Origin: Cryphonectria parasitica EP155
Lineage: Eukaryota > Ascomycota > Sordariomycetes > Diaporthales > Cryphonectriaceae
Direction: 5' to 3'
NCBI RefSeq assembly: GCF_011745365.1
Contig: NW_024468916.1
Coordinates: forward strand, 1,347,630-1,411,629
Length of the DNA stretch: 64,000 nt
Part shown: positions 1 to 10,712 of the stretch, piece after piece
How the letters are laid out: each line of letters begins with the position of its first letter
How positions within the stretch are numbered: the stretch's first letter is position 1
Notes under the pieces: generated by a model
What the model was told of the DNA's origin: nothing
Seen by the model: only the letters and a program-made list of their open reading frames with translations
Databases searched by the model: none
Translations under genes and position numbers: made by a program

Positions 1-64
1 TGTTGCCACCATTGAGGCTGAAAGGGAAGAGTGAAGATCAAGGAAACTTGCACAAATATACACC

Positions 65-1048
65 ATGGCACCTTCGAGAGCGGCAGCCTCAAAAGCTTTG
101 CTGCGCCCAGTCACCAGGGCAGCTCGATCTCCACCGGCTCCGCGACTCACAACACTCGAGAAGAAGAAAACATTCATCACTATCACACCAGCAATACAGC
201 GCCAGCTACATGGAGACCACGGCAGGGGATTTGCCTCTTCGTCAGCCTCGACCTCATCTTCATCTTCATCTTCTTCACCTGCATACACATCCGTCAACCC
301 TGCCGAGGTGGCGCATTTCAATGCCCTCGCCTCCTCCTGGTGGGATCCCCATGGGTCCTCACGCATCCTCCATCTCATGAACCCGCTCCGCCACGACTTC
401 ATCCGTTCCTGCCATGCCGTCCAGCCCGAACCCCTCTCGCCAGCCCACAAGCTTCGCTATCTTGACGTCGGCTGTGGCGGCGGCATCTTCGCCGAGTCCG
501 CGGCCCGCCTGCCCACCACCGCTTCCGTCACCGCCGTCGATCCCACCCCGGAGGTGCTCAAGATCGCGAGAGCCCACGCCGCCAGGGATCCCTCCCTGGC
601 CAGCAAGCTCCAGTATGTCAGCGGGACAATCGAGACCCTGCCCTCCCCAGGAGATGAAAGCGACAGGTACGACATTGTCAGCCTGTTCGAGGTCATTGAG
701 CACGTGGACACGCCGTCTGCTTTTCTCGAGCGGTGCGGCCAGTTCGTGAGACCCGGCGGCTGGCTCGTTCTGAGCACCATCGCCCGGACGTGGACGAGCT
801 GGTTCACGACTAACTTCATGGCTGAGGACGTGCTCAAGATCGTGCCCAAGGGAACTCATGACTGGTCCAAGTACATCAACTCCGAGGAGCTGAGGAGGTA
901 CTTTGCGCAGAGGCCGGGCTGGAGCGCTCCCAGGGTCATGGGTGTGGTCTACGTTCCCGGCTTAGGTTGGAAGGAGGTGCCTGGGAGCGAGGCAGTGGGG
1001 AATTATTTCTTCGCCGTGCAGAGGGAGGAAGCCCGATCCGAGGCATGA
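65..1048 (+). CDS. COQ3: Ubiquinone biosynthesis O-methyltransferase, mitochondrial
   Basis: Intronless 327-residue ORF. It should be the SAM-dependent methyltransferase that carries out both O-methylations of the coenzyme Q head group on the matrix side of the inner mitochondrial membrane, within the CoQ synthome. Seen: a basic, Ser/Ala-rich N-terminus (about residues 1-75, with a run of Ser at 59-71) suited to mitochondrial import; the UbiG/Coq3 start block FNALASSWWDPHG (about 85-97); SAM motif I LDVGCGGGIFAE (133-144); the FEVIEHV post-motif; and a C-terminal KGTHDWSKYI stretch typical of Coq3. Length is close to yeast Coq3. The ATG at 65 gives the complete targeting peptide. The promoter lies mostly outside the window. 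The assignment to the family is firm; the mitochondrial location is inferred. Confidence 0.95.
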   Translation: MAPSRAAASKALLRPVTRAARSPPAPRLTTLEKKKTFITITPAIQRQLHGDHGRGFASSSASTSSSSSSSSPAYTSVNPAEVAHFNALASSWWDPHGSSRILHLMNPLRHDFIRSCHAVQPEPLSPAHKLRYLDVGCGGGIFAESAARLPTTASVTAVDPTPEVLKIARAHAARDPSLASKLQYVSGTIETLPSPGDESDRYDIVSLFEVIEHVDTPSAFLERCGQFVRPGGWLVLSTIARTWTSWFTTNFMAEDVLKIVPKGTHDWSKYINSEELRRYFAQRPGWSAPRVMGVVYVPGLGWKEVPGSEAVGNYFFAVQREEARSEA

Positions 1049-2947
1049 TGAGACAGGCGCATGCATATTCCTATCTCGACACACGACGTCGCGTAAACAG
1101 GTGTCCTGCGACGACTGTAATACAAATCTTGTGACCACGCAGCGCCGAGACCTGCCGGCAAAGAGCTTCTCACTGCGCCATATCTTGTGTAGGAGGGCCG
1201 TGTGCCGACCAGCACAGCGTGGAGGGCTTTGCTAGGATGCGAGTCTCGCTGCTACCAAGGGGGCGCGGTATCCAGAGACTTATCATGCGGAGTGAGTTTG
1301 AGGCTCACCCATTGTGTTCGTGGACCGGCGATCTGTAGGATCACGACACGACTGCTGTCAGTCGATGCGAGGGGTTGTTTCCATTATTGACTTCGCCCTG
1401 CATGACGAGGCTCGAGCAGAGCAAACGACACACACGCACATGTCCAAACGCCAATTGTCTCCACCTGACGAACTCAGTCGTTGCCGTTCCTGCAGCCACT
1501 CTCCTCGCGTTGAAATCTGTGGCGTTCAGTACCAGTTTCAGCCACGGTCTGCCGATGTATATAGCCTTTTACAAAATCAACCTCAACCATCACTTGTTTA
1601 TGTCGGTACGTAGACCAACCCCAGAACCATGATCTACTCCGTCTCCTGATTATTCTTTGTGAACATCTCTGCCCTTTTCTCTTTCTTCTTATCTCTTAAT
1701 TGGTTTTCCCTTGTTTTCCGCGGATCAATTGTAAAATCTCGTCATCACCTACTCACCTTCGCGAATCCGGGGAGGATCTGGACCCCGGACTGAAACTCCA
1801 TTTCTCCGTGACGACCACCAAACGATGCCTATACGCCGGTCCAGAGGGCCCTCAACATCGAACCACTAATCAAAGGGTGACCAGACATCGGCAATACCAA
1901 TCGGACATGCCAAGAAGCACCAGCTATTTCCAGACGCCTGCTGTTCCCGTTTTCTCTCCGACTCGATAATTGTCACCATCTCCTTTACAATCGACTCCAG
2001 ACCGGGGGTAGAGCGGACCGGACCGGACCCACTCAGCCCTACTATGATCTGAACGAGGCAAAGAGCAGCGCGCTTCCTCAACCGAAGTAACATTATTAGC
2101 CTATGTTGGGTGACTAATTCGTAGAAGGAATATGCGGAGGATGGGTGATCGCTGCGAAACCGCGCGGCGGTCTGGCCCTCTCTTCACCAGCCGTAGGAGA
2201 AGTGCGGAAAATTGATGCCGTGCTGGGCAACTGACGGCGGTCTGGCCTCTCTCTCTCTCTCTCGAGATGCTGACATGGCTGAAATCAAAGTCTTTCCAGA
2301 CTCTGGTCATTCCAAATGTTTCTTGAAGGGGTGGCAGACCATCTCGAGGCTTGTCACCACCCAAAAATAGGGCCCGGCTCCGGCCGTTCGTGCTGACAGA
2401 CGGCTCGGGCCCGGAACCTCAGCTTCTAACCGAGACTATCACCCTCCTGCGTAAGTACTTAGGCGTCCTGTCGTCCACAACTAGCAGGAGAGACATAAAA
2501 CCTGTTACTCCCTCGCCCCCAACAAACAAACGCAAGAGCAGCATATCGGAGTGGCTGGAAGAGGCTGCTTAGAACCCCCTCCCTGAAAACAACATGAAAG
2601 CAGAACCATGGTCAGAATCCCGCTGGGGCTGAAGCCGCCCGTGCTTCAAGGCTGCATGATGTATCAAAATACGGTCCCCCAATGTCTGCTGACTACTGCT
2701 GACGGAAATGCAATGTCACGCTGTGCTGGATCAGAGGATGAAGCTTTCCTCCCTCGACCAGAGTAGATATTCACGGCACGAGCGCCCTTTTTTGTCCTCT
2801 CCTTCTCATTCCCTCTTTTTGAATTCTGACGTGGATGCTTCCAATCAACTCTATTCAACCAAGGGGACGTATGTTAATGATACTTATTACTCTTAATTTG
2901 AGCACAATTAATTTCTCGAGGACGTCTCCTTTCCCCTACGAGCCAAG
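1049..2947. other. Intergenic region without recognised gene
   Basis: This is the 3' flank of COQ3 and 5' flank of the Pth11-like gene. Short ORFs on both strands have no recognisable domain and lack splice partners. A short (CT)n run sits at about 2251-2264. I see no RNA gene or mobile element. Confidence 0.6.
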
Positions 2948-4571
2948 ATGTGGTACTTAGCCGGTCTGCCAATTGTGGACAACTGCCATAGCCTGGTGGT
3001 GAACGCTTTCTTATGGACTACCTTGGCACTAACGATAGTCATTCTGAGATTGTATACGAGAGCAATACTTGTCAGAGCACTAGGATGGGACGACTGCCTG
3101 ATGGCAGCAGCCATGGTAAGCAGACAGATGAATTCCCTGTGTGTTGGCAACGGCTCCTTTGAATCCATGAAGGCATTCTCATTTTTTTGGTTTGCTCCTA
3201 GGTCTGCTCGATAGCCAATACGGTCTCTACTTTTTTGGGTGAGCACCCAGACCTTGTCTCCATCGTTGCTCTGCGACAGCGATGCCCAATTTTATGATCT
3301 TGCATAGTTAATCAAATGGGATGGCACGGCAGAAATCAGATTCGGGTTGGGCCAAGTATTCGATCAAGCACCTCCTCCGATTAAATTCTTCGCCGTAAGT
3401 AGACCCTTCGAGAAAGAAGCCTCTCGGCAAATTAGTATCGCGGCTGGAGAGAAAAGGGCAATAAAAAGAAACCGGAAGAAAGAAAAAAAAAAAAAAAGAT
3501 TTGTATGGCTGATGGCGTGCAGGCACTCTACGCAACAGTCCCGTTCTACTGCACCACCCAGACGCTCTACAAGCTCTCCCTGACCATGCAGGTAAGCAGG
3601 CTTCTGACTTCGATGCTGGGCAAGAGGGCCATTCTGGTCGCCATGCTCTGGATCGGCGCCTGCGGCCTCATGACCCTCTGCGGGTCCCTGTTCTACTGCT
3701 TCCCCGTCTCCAAGGCCTGGGACTACACCGAACCAGGCTGGTGTGTCGACCGCGGCGCCCTCTTCTTCGTCATGAGCGGCGTCAACATTTTCAACGACAT
3801 CGTGCTGCTCGTCAGCCCGCTGCCCTCGCTCCTCAGGGCCAATCTTCCCCAGAAGCAGCAGCTCATTCTGATCTGCGTGTTCCTCTGCGGTATCTTGTAT
3901 GGCTCCCTTCCTCTTGTTCCTGAACTGCGCACTCGCTAACATGTGTTGACTCCAGTACCACGGCTGTGTCCTGCGTTAGGCTCAATGCTATGCGCGTGGT
4001 TGCCATCTCGCCGATCATCGAGCAGCCAGGTATGTGATTGCTGATAAGACTTTTTAAGAAGCTCTGCCTTCCCGATCTTTTTATTATTTGATATTATTTT
4101 TCTTTGTATACTCAATTTCCACGCTGACAAATATGGGCTGTTTACAACATGACAGTGATGGCCATCCCAATCAACCTCTGGTCCCTCATCGAGATCAATG
4201 TCGCCATCATCTGCGGCTCCATCCCCTCGATCAAGGTGTTCGTGTCCCGCGTGGTCCTCCGCCAGCCCAGCATCAGCACCTCCCCCACATTCGGCCTGCA
4301 CAGCCCGGATGTGCGCAGCAAAGACAGCACGGCTTGGCAGAGCGTCAATGACAAGTCCCTGCCAAGCAATGCCTCCGCCGCCGGGAGGTCGGATGCCGCT
4401 CCGGGGCCCGAACAAGAGCCTGTCGAACTGGCGTCCCTTGATGAGGCTGCGATGCGGACGTCAGAGCAAGAGCTTCTGCGGGAGGTACCGCAAGCTGCTG
4501 TCCTGCATGGTCGATCTGCTGTGCTGTCCCAAGGCCCTGGAGGGTGGGACAAGATTGGCATGGCAGGGTGA
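2948..4571 (+). CDS. Pth11-like rhodopsin-domain integral membrane protein
   Basis: Reconstructed as six exons: 2948-3115, 3202-3238, 3333-3394, 3523-3896, 3956-4029 and 4156-4571, giving 376 residues in consistent phase. The product has the layout of the fungal rhodopsin-like/Pth11-type family (seven membrane segments, no CFEM domain). Seen: TM1 followed by RLYTR and LGWDDCLM; the EIRFGLGQVFD loop; ATVPFYCTTQTLYKLSL before the next helices; a C-W pair in the extracellular loop (GWCVDRGALFFVMSGVNIF); the VRLNAMRVV segment; WSLIEINVAIICGSIP in the last helix; and a hydrophilic tail of about 100 residues. The intron at 3897-3955 carries a CTAAC branch site. Intron 2 must use the AG at 3331-3332 rather than the earlier TAG at 3307 to keep frame. 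Family members are orphan receptors or sensors; ligand and pathway cannot be read from sequence. Confidence 0.82.
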
Positions 4572-4589
4572 AGCTTGGTGAGTGTCAGT

Positions 4590-4613
4590 GCACACACACA
4601 CACACACACACAC
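4590..4613. repeat. (CA)n microsatellite
   Basis: About a dozen CA units lie just after the stop codon of the Pth11-like gene, within its likely 3' UTR. Confidence 0.9.
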
Positions 4614-7600
4614 CTATCTTTATATAAAAATGCATGGTTTGGTGCAGTTTGACTAGACTTGGGCACAAGGTTTCAAGTTGGAGTCAATAGGACGAGAGGA
4701 AGGGTGTTGCCAACAATAGAAGTAGACAAACATCAGTCTTGAGATCATGATCTTGGAGCAGGCGAGCCTGCATAAGGAATAAGTTTTAGATCTACTTCCA
4801 GTTCTGTTAAGGGAAACCTGTCAACATTAATATCATTTATGAAATACTACTTTAGTCTGTCTCTGTGCTCTTCTCATTAATTTCTTTCAGGAGTGTTTTT
4901 TAGCAGTAGACCCTTTTGCATTACTGCAACCCTAAGTCAAAGCCTCTGCTCTTGATTACAAAATATTTGTAGGCATTATGAATGCCATTGTTTTGTTCGT
5001 TCACGTCAAACATGAGGGTAATATGCTCTTTAAAGCAGAAGCGCTCTGAATTATTGGTGGATTTTCAGGCTTCACAGCTTTAAACTCCTCATTTTCAAGT
5101 TTAATTCAAGTACGTGCTACACACTATGAAGTCTTGCTGTTTCTGACTGTGATGTGAGGTGTAGAATAAGGGCAATGCTTGGCACAAAACTCATCTCTTA
5201 TGCTATAATAATGATCACAATAGTCAGTTAAGCAGTACTAGCTTTTCATCAATATATTAAATGAATATACTCCTCACCTTATCAACCATATGAAGAGTCA
5301 ATAATCAACTTGGAGAGTATATCGTAGGTGAAAATTGAGGAGGACACAAGGGAAGTCTAGGCGGCGTGGGGGTATGCTGAGTTGTAGATATAGCCCGACT
5401 TAGCTTATGTAACCCGGGACCTTTGGCCCTGACAGGTTATGTATTGTTGTATAACTCCAAAAAAGACGTTTAGATTGGTCGTGTAATATCAATGGTTGAT
5501 ATTGACTAATGGCTACTCTTTCACCTTACACATTGACACTTGCCAACTTCGCAGAATCTTGTTTTTTTTATGTCCAACACCCTCCCTCCTGATCATTGCG
5601 TGGTGCCCTCTAAGCTAGGATAATATAGTAAGCCAGGGCTTCTTTCACATCACCTTGTTTTCTTTCCTCCGCCGCTATGTAACACTGTCTGCATGGAAGA
5701 ATTGTCCCAGCTAATACGCTGCTTGCCACTTAACTTTCATTACGCCCATACAGCACTTAAAAATATGGTAACAGTCTTCACGCCAATTTCAACAATGACC
5801 TTCCTTCTAACCATCACTTGATTAGATCGATCAAGAACGGTCTTGTGGGCAAACAGAACGGCCATAGCCTAGTTACACAGCGTCACTCGGCTCTGAGAGG
5901 AATCAAGATCGAGTCCAGCCTCCAGGCGATGATAGCTCCTCTCTCCGGTACAGCGGAAGTCATAAATCCGACGCTTGTCGCACGAAAGCGCCAGTGGTGA
6001 TGGACACTTGATAACTATCTCAGGAGCGGAGAGCAGATGGAAAGCAGACCTGATAGTCATGGCAAAGGCGTGTGATCGACGCCAGCCGGAGGCATAATAT
6101 TAAAACGGTGCCGATCCTCCTCGGAGAACTTGATATCACACACGCAACACAGCTCAAACGGGACATATTACGCGACAAAGCACATGTCATATCTGCAGAC
6201 GATTCAAATCCATTCGGAAAGCCCGAATTATCACCCCCCGCCCCGGAGAGTGCCCTTGAAAACTCGAGGCGTAGCCAAAAGTTAATTAAATTTCCAGAAT
6301 CGATACACACCTAACACAGGAGAACTAGGCCTGACTCGTCAGTGCTGAGTGATAGGATGCTTACTCGTAAGTAATGTTGTACCCCGAAGACGTCCACGCG
6401 GATCCACAGTAAAGGTTGAAGAACACAAATACGGTCAAAGGCGTAGTGCACTACGTGGGGATCTTCCCGAGATTGTACAGAGAGTCCCGGAGAACAGTTT
6501 TGACACCACACCTCCTTACCGCGTCAATCGCTACGTAGTAGAATATGACTAGTCGCTGAGCATACCGGAGTTATATCCATATTGAACGACAATCAAACGC
6601 GAAATTTCTTTTCTCTCATGAAGGGCCGAGCCACCGCCAAGTCGCTGAACGGTGGTCCTCGAAACCTTGGAAGGATCAACATGGCTGTAATGGCGTTACT
6701 GGGGTAATAATTGATAGGTAGCAAGGCATCATTCATTGATTCAACACCACCCGCTACGCGTGAATGGCCTGATTATGCAGGCATATGTACTGTGAGACCT
6801 TGCAGGCACCTTCTATACCGGCAAGACCCCTTCTTCACATCGACTGTTGATCTTCTCATGCCATGTGCAAGGGTTAGAGTAAAGGACCAGAGTATGCTTC
6901 TCCCAAGAAGAGGAAAAGAAGAAGAAAAGTAACGAGAACCTTTTTGTGGAGGGTGAGTTCAAGAATATCATAATGAAACATTTGTTGTCCTTTCGGCAGA
7001 CCGTTGGCGCGTTAATGCGGACCCCATGCTCTGGAACGACAGCTCTACTATACTGTAGTCAGTAAATAATCGGAGACATGATTCGCAGGTTAGACGCCGG
7101 TGGATTAATTTTAAGTAGCGCATATATGCCCGGACCATGATATATTAATTATGGCGCAGAGTTCCATCATTGAATCATGTCCTCTCGCACATGCACTAGA
7201 TTCGCCGTGCGGGCCCGAGTTTATCGTATTCTAGAGGAACTGTAAAGATTTTACTATCAGAGAGTTACATCCCCGCAGCTCGTTAAACAGAGTCGACATG
7301 GACATCACGCCGAGCCATTTGCAGAGGTCATCCCAGACCGGCATTACAGGGCTTTCATACAGAACGGGAGCCTACGTATTCCTGCGGACCAGAGACCTAG
7401 GATTTGGATCCTTCTCCCGTCTTGCAACCCACAGTCTGATGGCTTTGCTCTGGATTGCCATCCTTCCAGTGGGGCATGCTGCTATCCATTTGCCCTATGT
7501 GGCAAGATGCCATGTACCATAAGTACACTGGTCCCGAACTCTCCATCACAAGCTCTCGGGTGAAGCTACAACGGTCAACGGTCTCTGGGGACAGGGGACG

Positions 7601-8934
7601 GATTGGGCCAGTCCCGGCACTATGGAGCGGTGCGCTCTACAGTATCCACGTTGAATCAACACTTGGAAGGCTAATCCTCTCGAGGCGTTCTGGTCATTCT
7701 GTCATCAAAGTTTTTCTTGAAACTCCTCATGATTTGCGTGTCTCTTTAGCTCACCTAGAGGGAGGGGTATTTGAATAAGGAGACCTGGGGGGTGGTAGTC
7801 AGTACAAAAAGTGATTTCTGATAACGCAGCAAATGTTCCATGCCGAACTTGCGGTATTTGTGGACGTCCCGTGAACTCTATTTGAATGTACTGTGCTGCT
7901 ATGATATAGGAGGTATTTGCATGTGGCATCAAGTGTGATCCCAGTAAATTCAATTTTCTTCCCAAGGTTCTCTTTGTTCTCTCTTTTGTTTTCAGGGTCC
8001 TCAAGCGACCCACCAAAATCGTCGACACGATCCAAAATGCACCGGGCACATGTACCCAACACGGGGAGGAGCTCACATGCAACACGAAACCAGGTCCTGG
8101 GGCCCCTATCAACGCATCTGGCAACGGCCATTACAATGGGGCCAGCCAAGTATGTCATATGGAACTCTATTTCACGCCTTCTCCATTGGGTGATATTATG
8201 GTGGGTTCCAGATTGACACGAGAGATTTTGACAAGGTACCTATCTGGTGACGAGGCGATGCTGAGTGAAAAAGACATGTTTGTTATTGACTAACTACGAG
8301 AGTGGCTCGTGAGACCCCTCCCCCCCTTCCCTTTACAATAACTGCTCGGCGATCGACAGGGAACGGAGTGTGGGCGTCGTAGTATTCCAGACAAGGTAGA
8401 CATATTGAGCAGATCCGTTCACTCATAGTAGTAGCAGTTGCGGACTCATAATCCTCAGCTGACTTGTGCTGATCGCGAGGTGAGTGATCTATATGCATCT
8501 ACAATGTAGGGCAATCGTGTGATGAATATAGCATCGGGCCCTTGAGGTAGCAAGGCTTAGTTAGTCCTTGCACGAAGGATCACTGGGCAGATTATATCTG
8601 TTGCTGCCTTGGATTGATCTGCTTCTACAAGAGAATACCGTTTAGAGAACCAGAAGGGCCATGGACATTGCATTGCCAAGCATATGCCAGCTGGGATCTT
8701 GATCTGTTGTCCACTCTGGCAGCTTCTGTCATATTTCTTGAAATCGATAAAAGGAAGAAGGTTTCACAAGCAAAGTCCCTTGCAAGCCTAAGATCCTACT
8801 ACCCACATTTCGACAAGGTCAACAGCAACAAGGCCCATCAACTATCCGACGTATATCCTTCCTGTACATGCAGAACCCCAATATTCACCAACATCGTGCT
8901 TTCGAGAAAGACATTTCGATAGTGTGGACACAAC
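4614..8934. other. Gene-poor, AT-richer block
   Basis: About 4.3 kb with visibly higher AT content than the flanking genes and no ORF of recognisable family. Short ORFs near 5818-6552 show no domain. Two ATG-less open stretches at about 7244-7563 and 7997-8283 on the + strand could be relics of a spliced gene (see findings). I found no terminal repeats, transposase or reverse transcriptase motifs. Confidence 0.55.
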
Positions 8935-10268
8935 ATGGGCAGCACGACACCTCCTAGGGATGGCATGATGCCACAAATCACTCCGGGCATGGCTGTTCGC
9001 ATATCGGACCTCCTGGTAGATTGGCCATGGACCAGAAAGGTCAGCCCGTTTTACGAGGAGTGCAGGAGGGAGTCCTGGGCTTGGTTTGAGGGCTTCAAAG
9101 CCTTCAGCCCGAAAGCACAGAAGGCCTTCTATGAGGGCGACTTCAGCCTCCTGGCCGCAATGGCCTACCCTACTATTGACAAAGGTATGGATGTTGTATT
9201 TTTGTTCCACCTCGACTTGATATGAAAGTGAACTAACACTACGTCGTTCTCAATCTAAAGAGGGGCTCCGGGTTGCTTGCGACTTGATGCAGGTGTTCTT
9301 CGCTTTTGACGAATACTCCGATGTGTCCGATGAAATCGATACGCGAAAACAGGCCGACGCACTCATTGATGCTCTTCAAAACCCCGTTGCCCCCCGACCT
9401 GAAGGTGAATGGATCGGCGGAGAGATCACCCGGCAGTACGTATTCGATTGACCCATTGCCATGGTTGTAATAATCTCGTCTGATTGAGGCTTGTCTAGGT
9501 TCTGGTTCAGCGCTAGAAACTACTTCACACCGCTTGCCCAGAAGCGCTTCTTAGAGAAGATGCGGTGCTACACAGACGCAGTGATAGAGCAGTCCTTTGA
9601 CCGGACCCACCACCAGGTCCGAGACGTGGAGAGCTACTTCGAGATTCGCCGTCATACCATCGGCGCCCTGCCCTCCATCGTTGTCTGCCAGGCACGATTC
9701 AACATTCCCGACCACGTGGTCGAGAATCCTGTCATTAGGCGCCTGGAAGACTATACGGTAGAACTGATCGTCATAGCAAACGACATGTTTTCGTACAATG
9801 TCGAGTGCGTCTCTTTATTGTCTTTCTTTCCGTAACATGAGCTGTCCTTGGTGCAGAGAAGACTGACTCTTGATCCACAGACAGAGCCGCGGCGATGATG
9901 GACACAATTTGGTTACCGTCCTCATGACCCAATACAGGTTCGAGTTGCAGCAAGCGTTTGATTGGATCGGCGCTATGCATCGCGATCTGGAGAAACGTTT
10001 CCAGACAGATCTGAACAACTTGCCATACTTTCCGGAGGTGAGTGAGGAGGTCAATAGAGAGGTTCGGGAATACGCATGGTCCTTGGGGGCATGGATTCGA
10101 GCAAACGATTCGTGGAGTTTCGAGGTATGTAAACCCGTCTCTGTTGTTGCAGGAGTGTATGACTGACAATTTTCACAGAGTCCTCGTTACTTTGGGACCG
10201 ATGGGCCTCGTTTGTACAAGGAGCGAGTGTTCACTGTGTTGCCAAAACGAGAGCACATTGGGCTGTAG
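8935..10268 (+). CDS. Class I sesquiterpene synthase (terpene cyclase), trans-humulyl/protoilludene-type
   Basis: Five exons (8935-9184, 9261-9435, 9499-9804, 9881-10124, 10179-10268) join in phase to 354 residues, the usual length for a microbial-type single-domain terpene synthase. It should ionise and cyclise farnesyl diphosphate in the cytosol. Seen: the Mg-binding aspartate-rich motif DEYSD (100-104) inside [14 protein letters not shown]; the NSE triad NDMFSYNVE (236-244) followed by QSRGDDGHN; the [11 protein letters not shown] helix-break segment; and the C-terminal RY pair (328-329, SPRYFG). The wording of these motifs (FDEYSDV, NDxx[14 protein letters not shown]) matches what I recall of the basidiomycete-type trans-humulyl-cation clade, also present in some ascomycetes such as Xylariales. 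No P450, acetyltransferase or other tailoring gene is adjacent, so it looks like a stand-alone synthase. The product cannot be assigned from sequence alone. Confidence 0.9.
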
Positions 10269-10623
10269 TGAGTGGTTGGCCGGAGGTTCAAGGTTTTGGA
10301 TGAAGAAGCTGTGTACTACAAATATTTTGTTCTCATTTTTCTCTTTCTTCCTTTTCTAAACCTTTCCAGCAATGGAAGCAAGTCAAGGATGCCTTTCATT
10401 TTTCGTTCTTGCCATCTTTTCAGATGTTTGCCTTTGGCTAAGGCGTCCGGATACGTGGCATCAAACTGTACGTGCTGCATTTAGACAGAAACTACGCATA
10501 TGCAGCTTATGCTGCTGACACGCAGGCAGTAATTTGAGTTTGCAGCAGACCCTCGCGGCCTTTCCCATTTGCTTCCATGCCTGGCATGTTGGCCACATTT
10601 CCTTGACCGCCGCTCCTCCAAAC

Positions 10624-10712
<89 letters not shown>

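Noticed and set aside
4614..8934. Transposon or RIP-mutated repeat as the cause of the AT-richer block
   Set aside because: No terminal repeats, transposase, integrase or reverse transcriptase remnants were recognised, and a RIP index could not be computed by eye.
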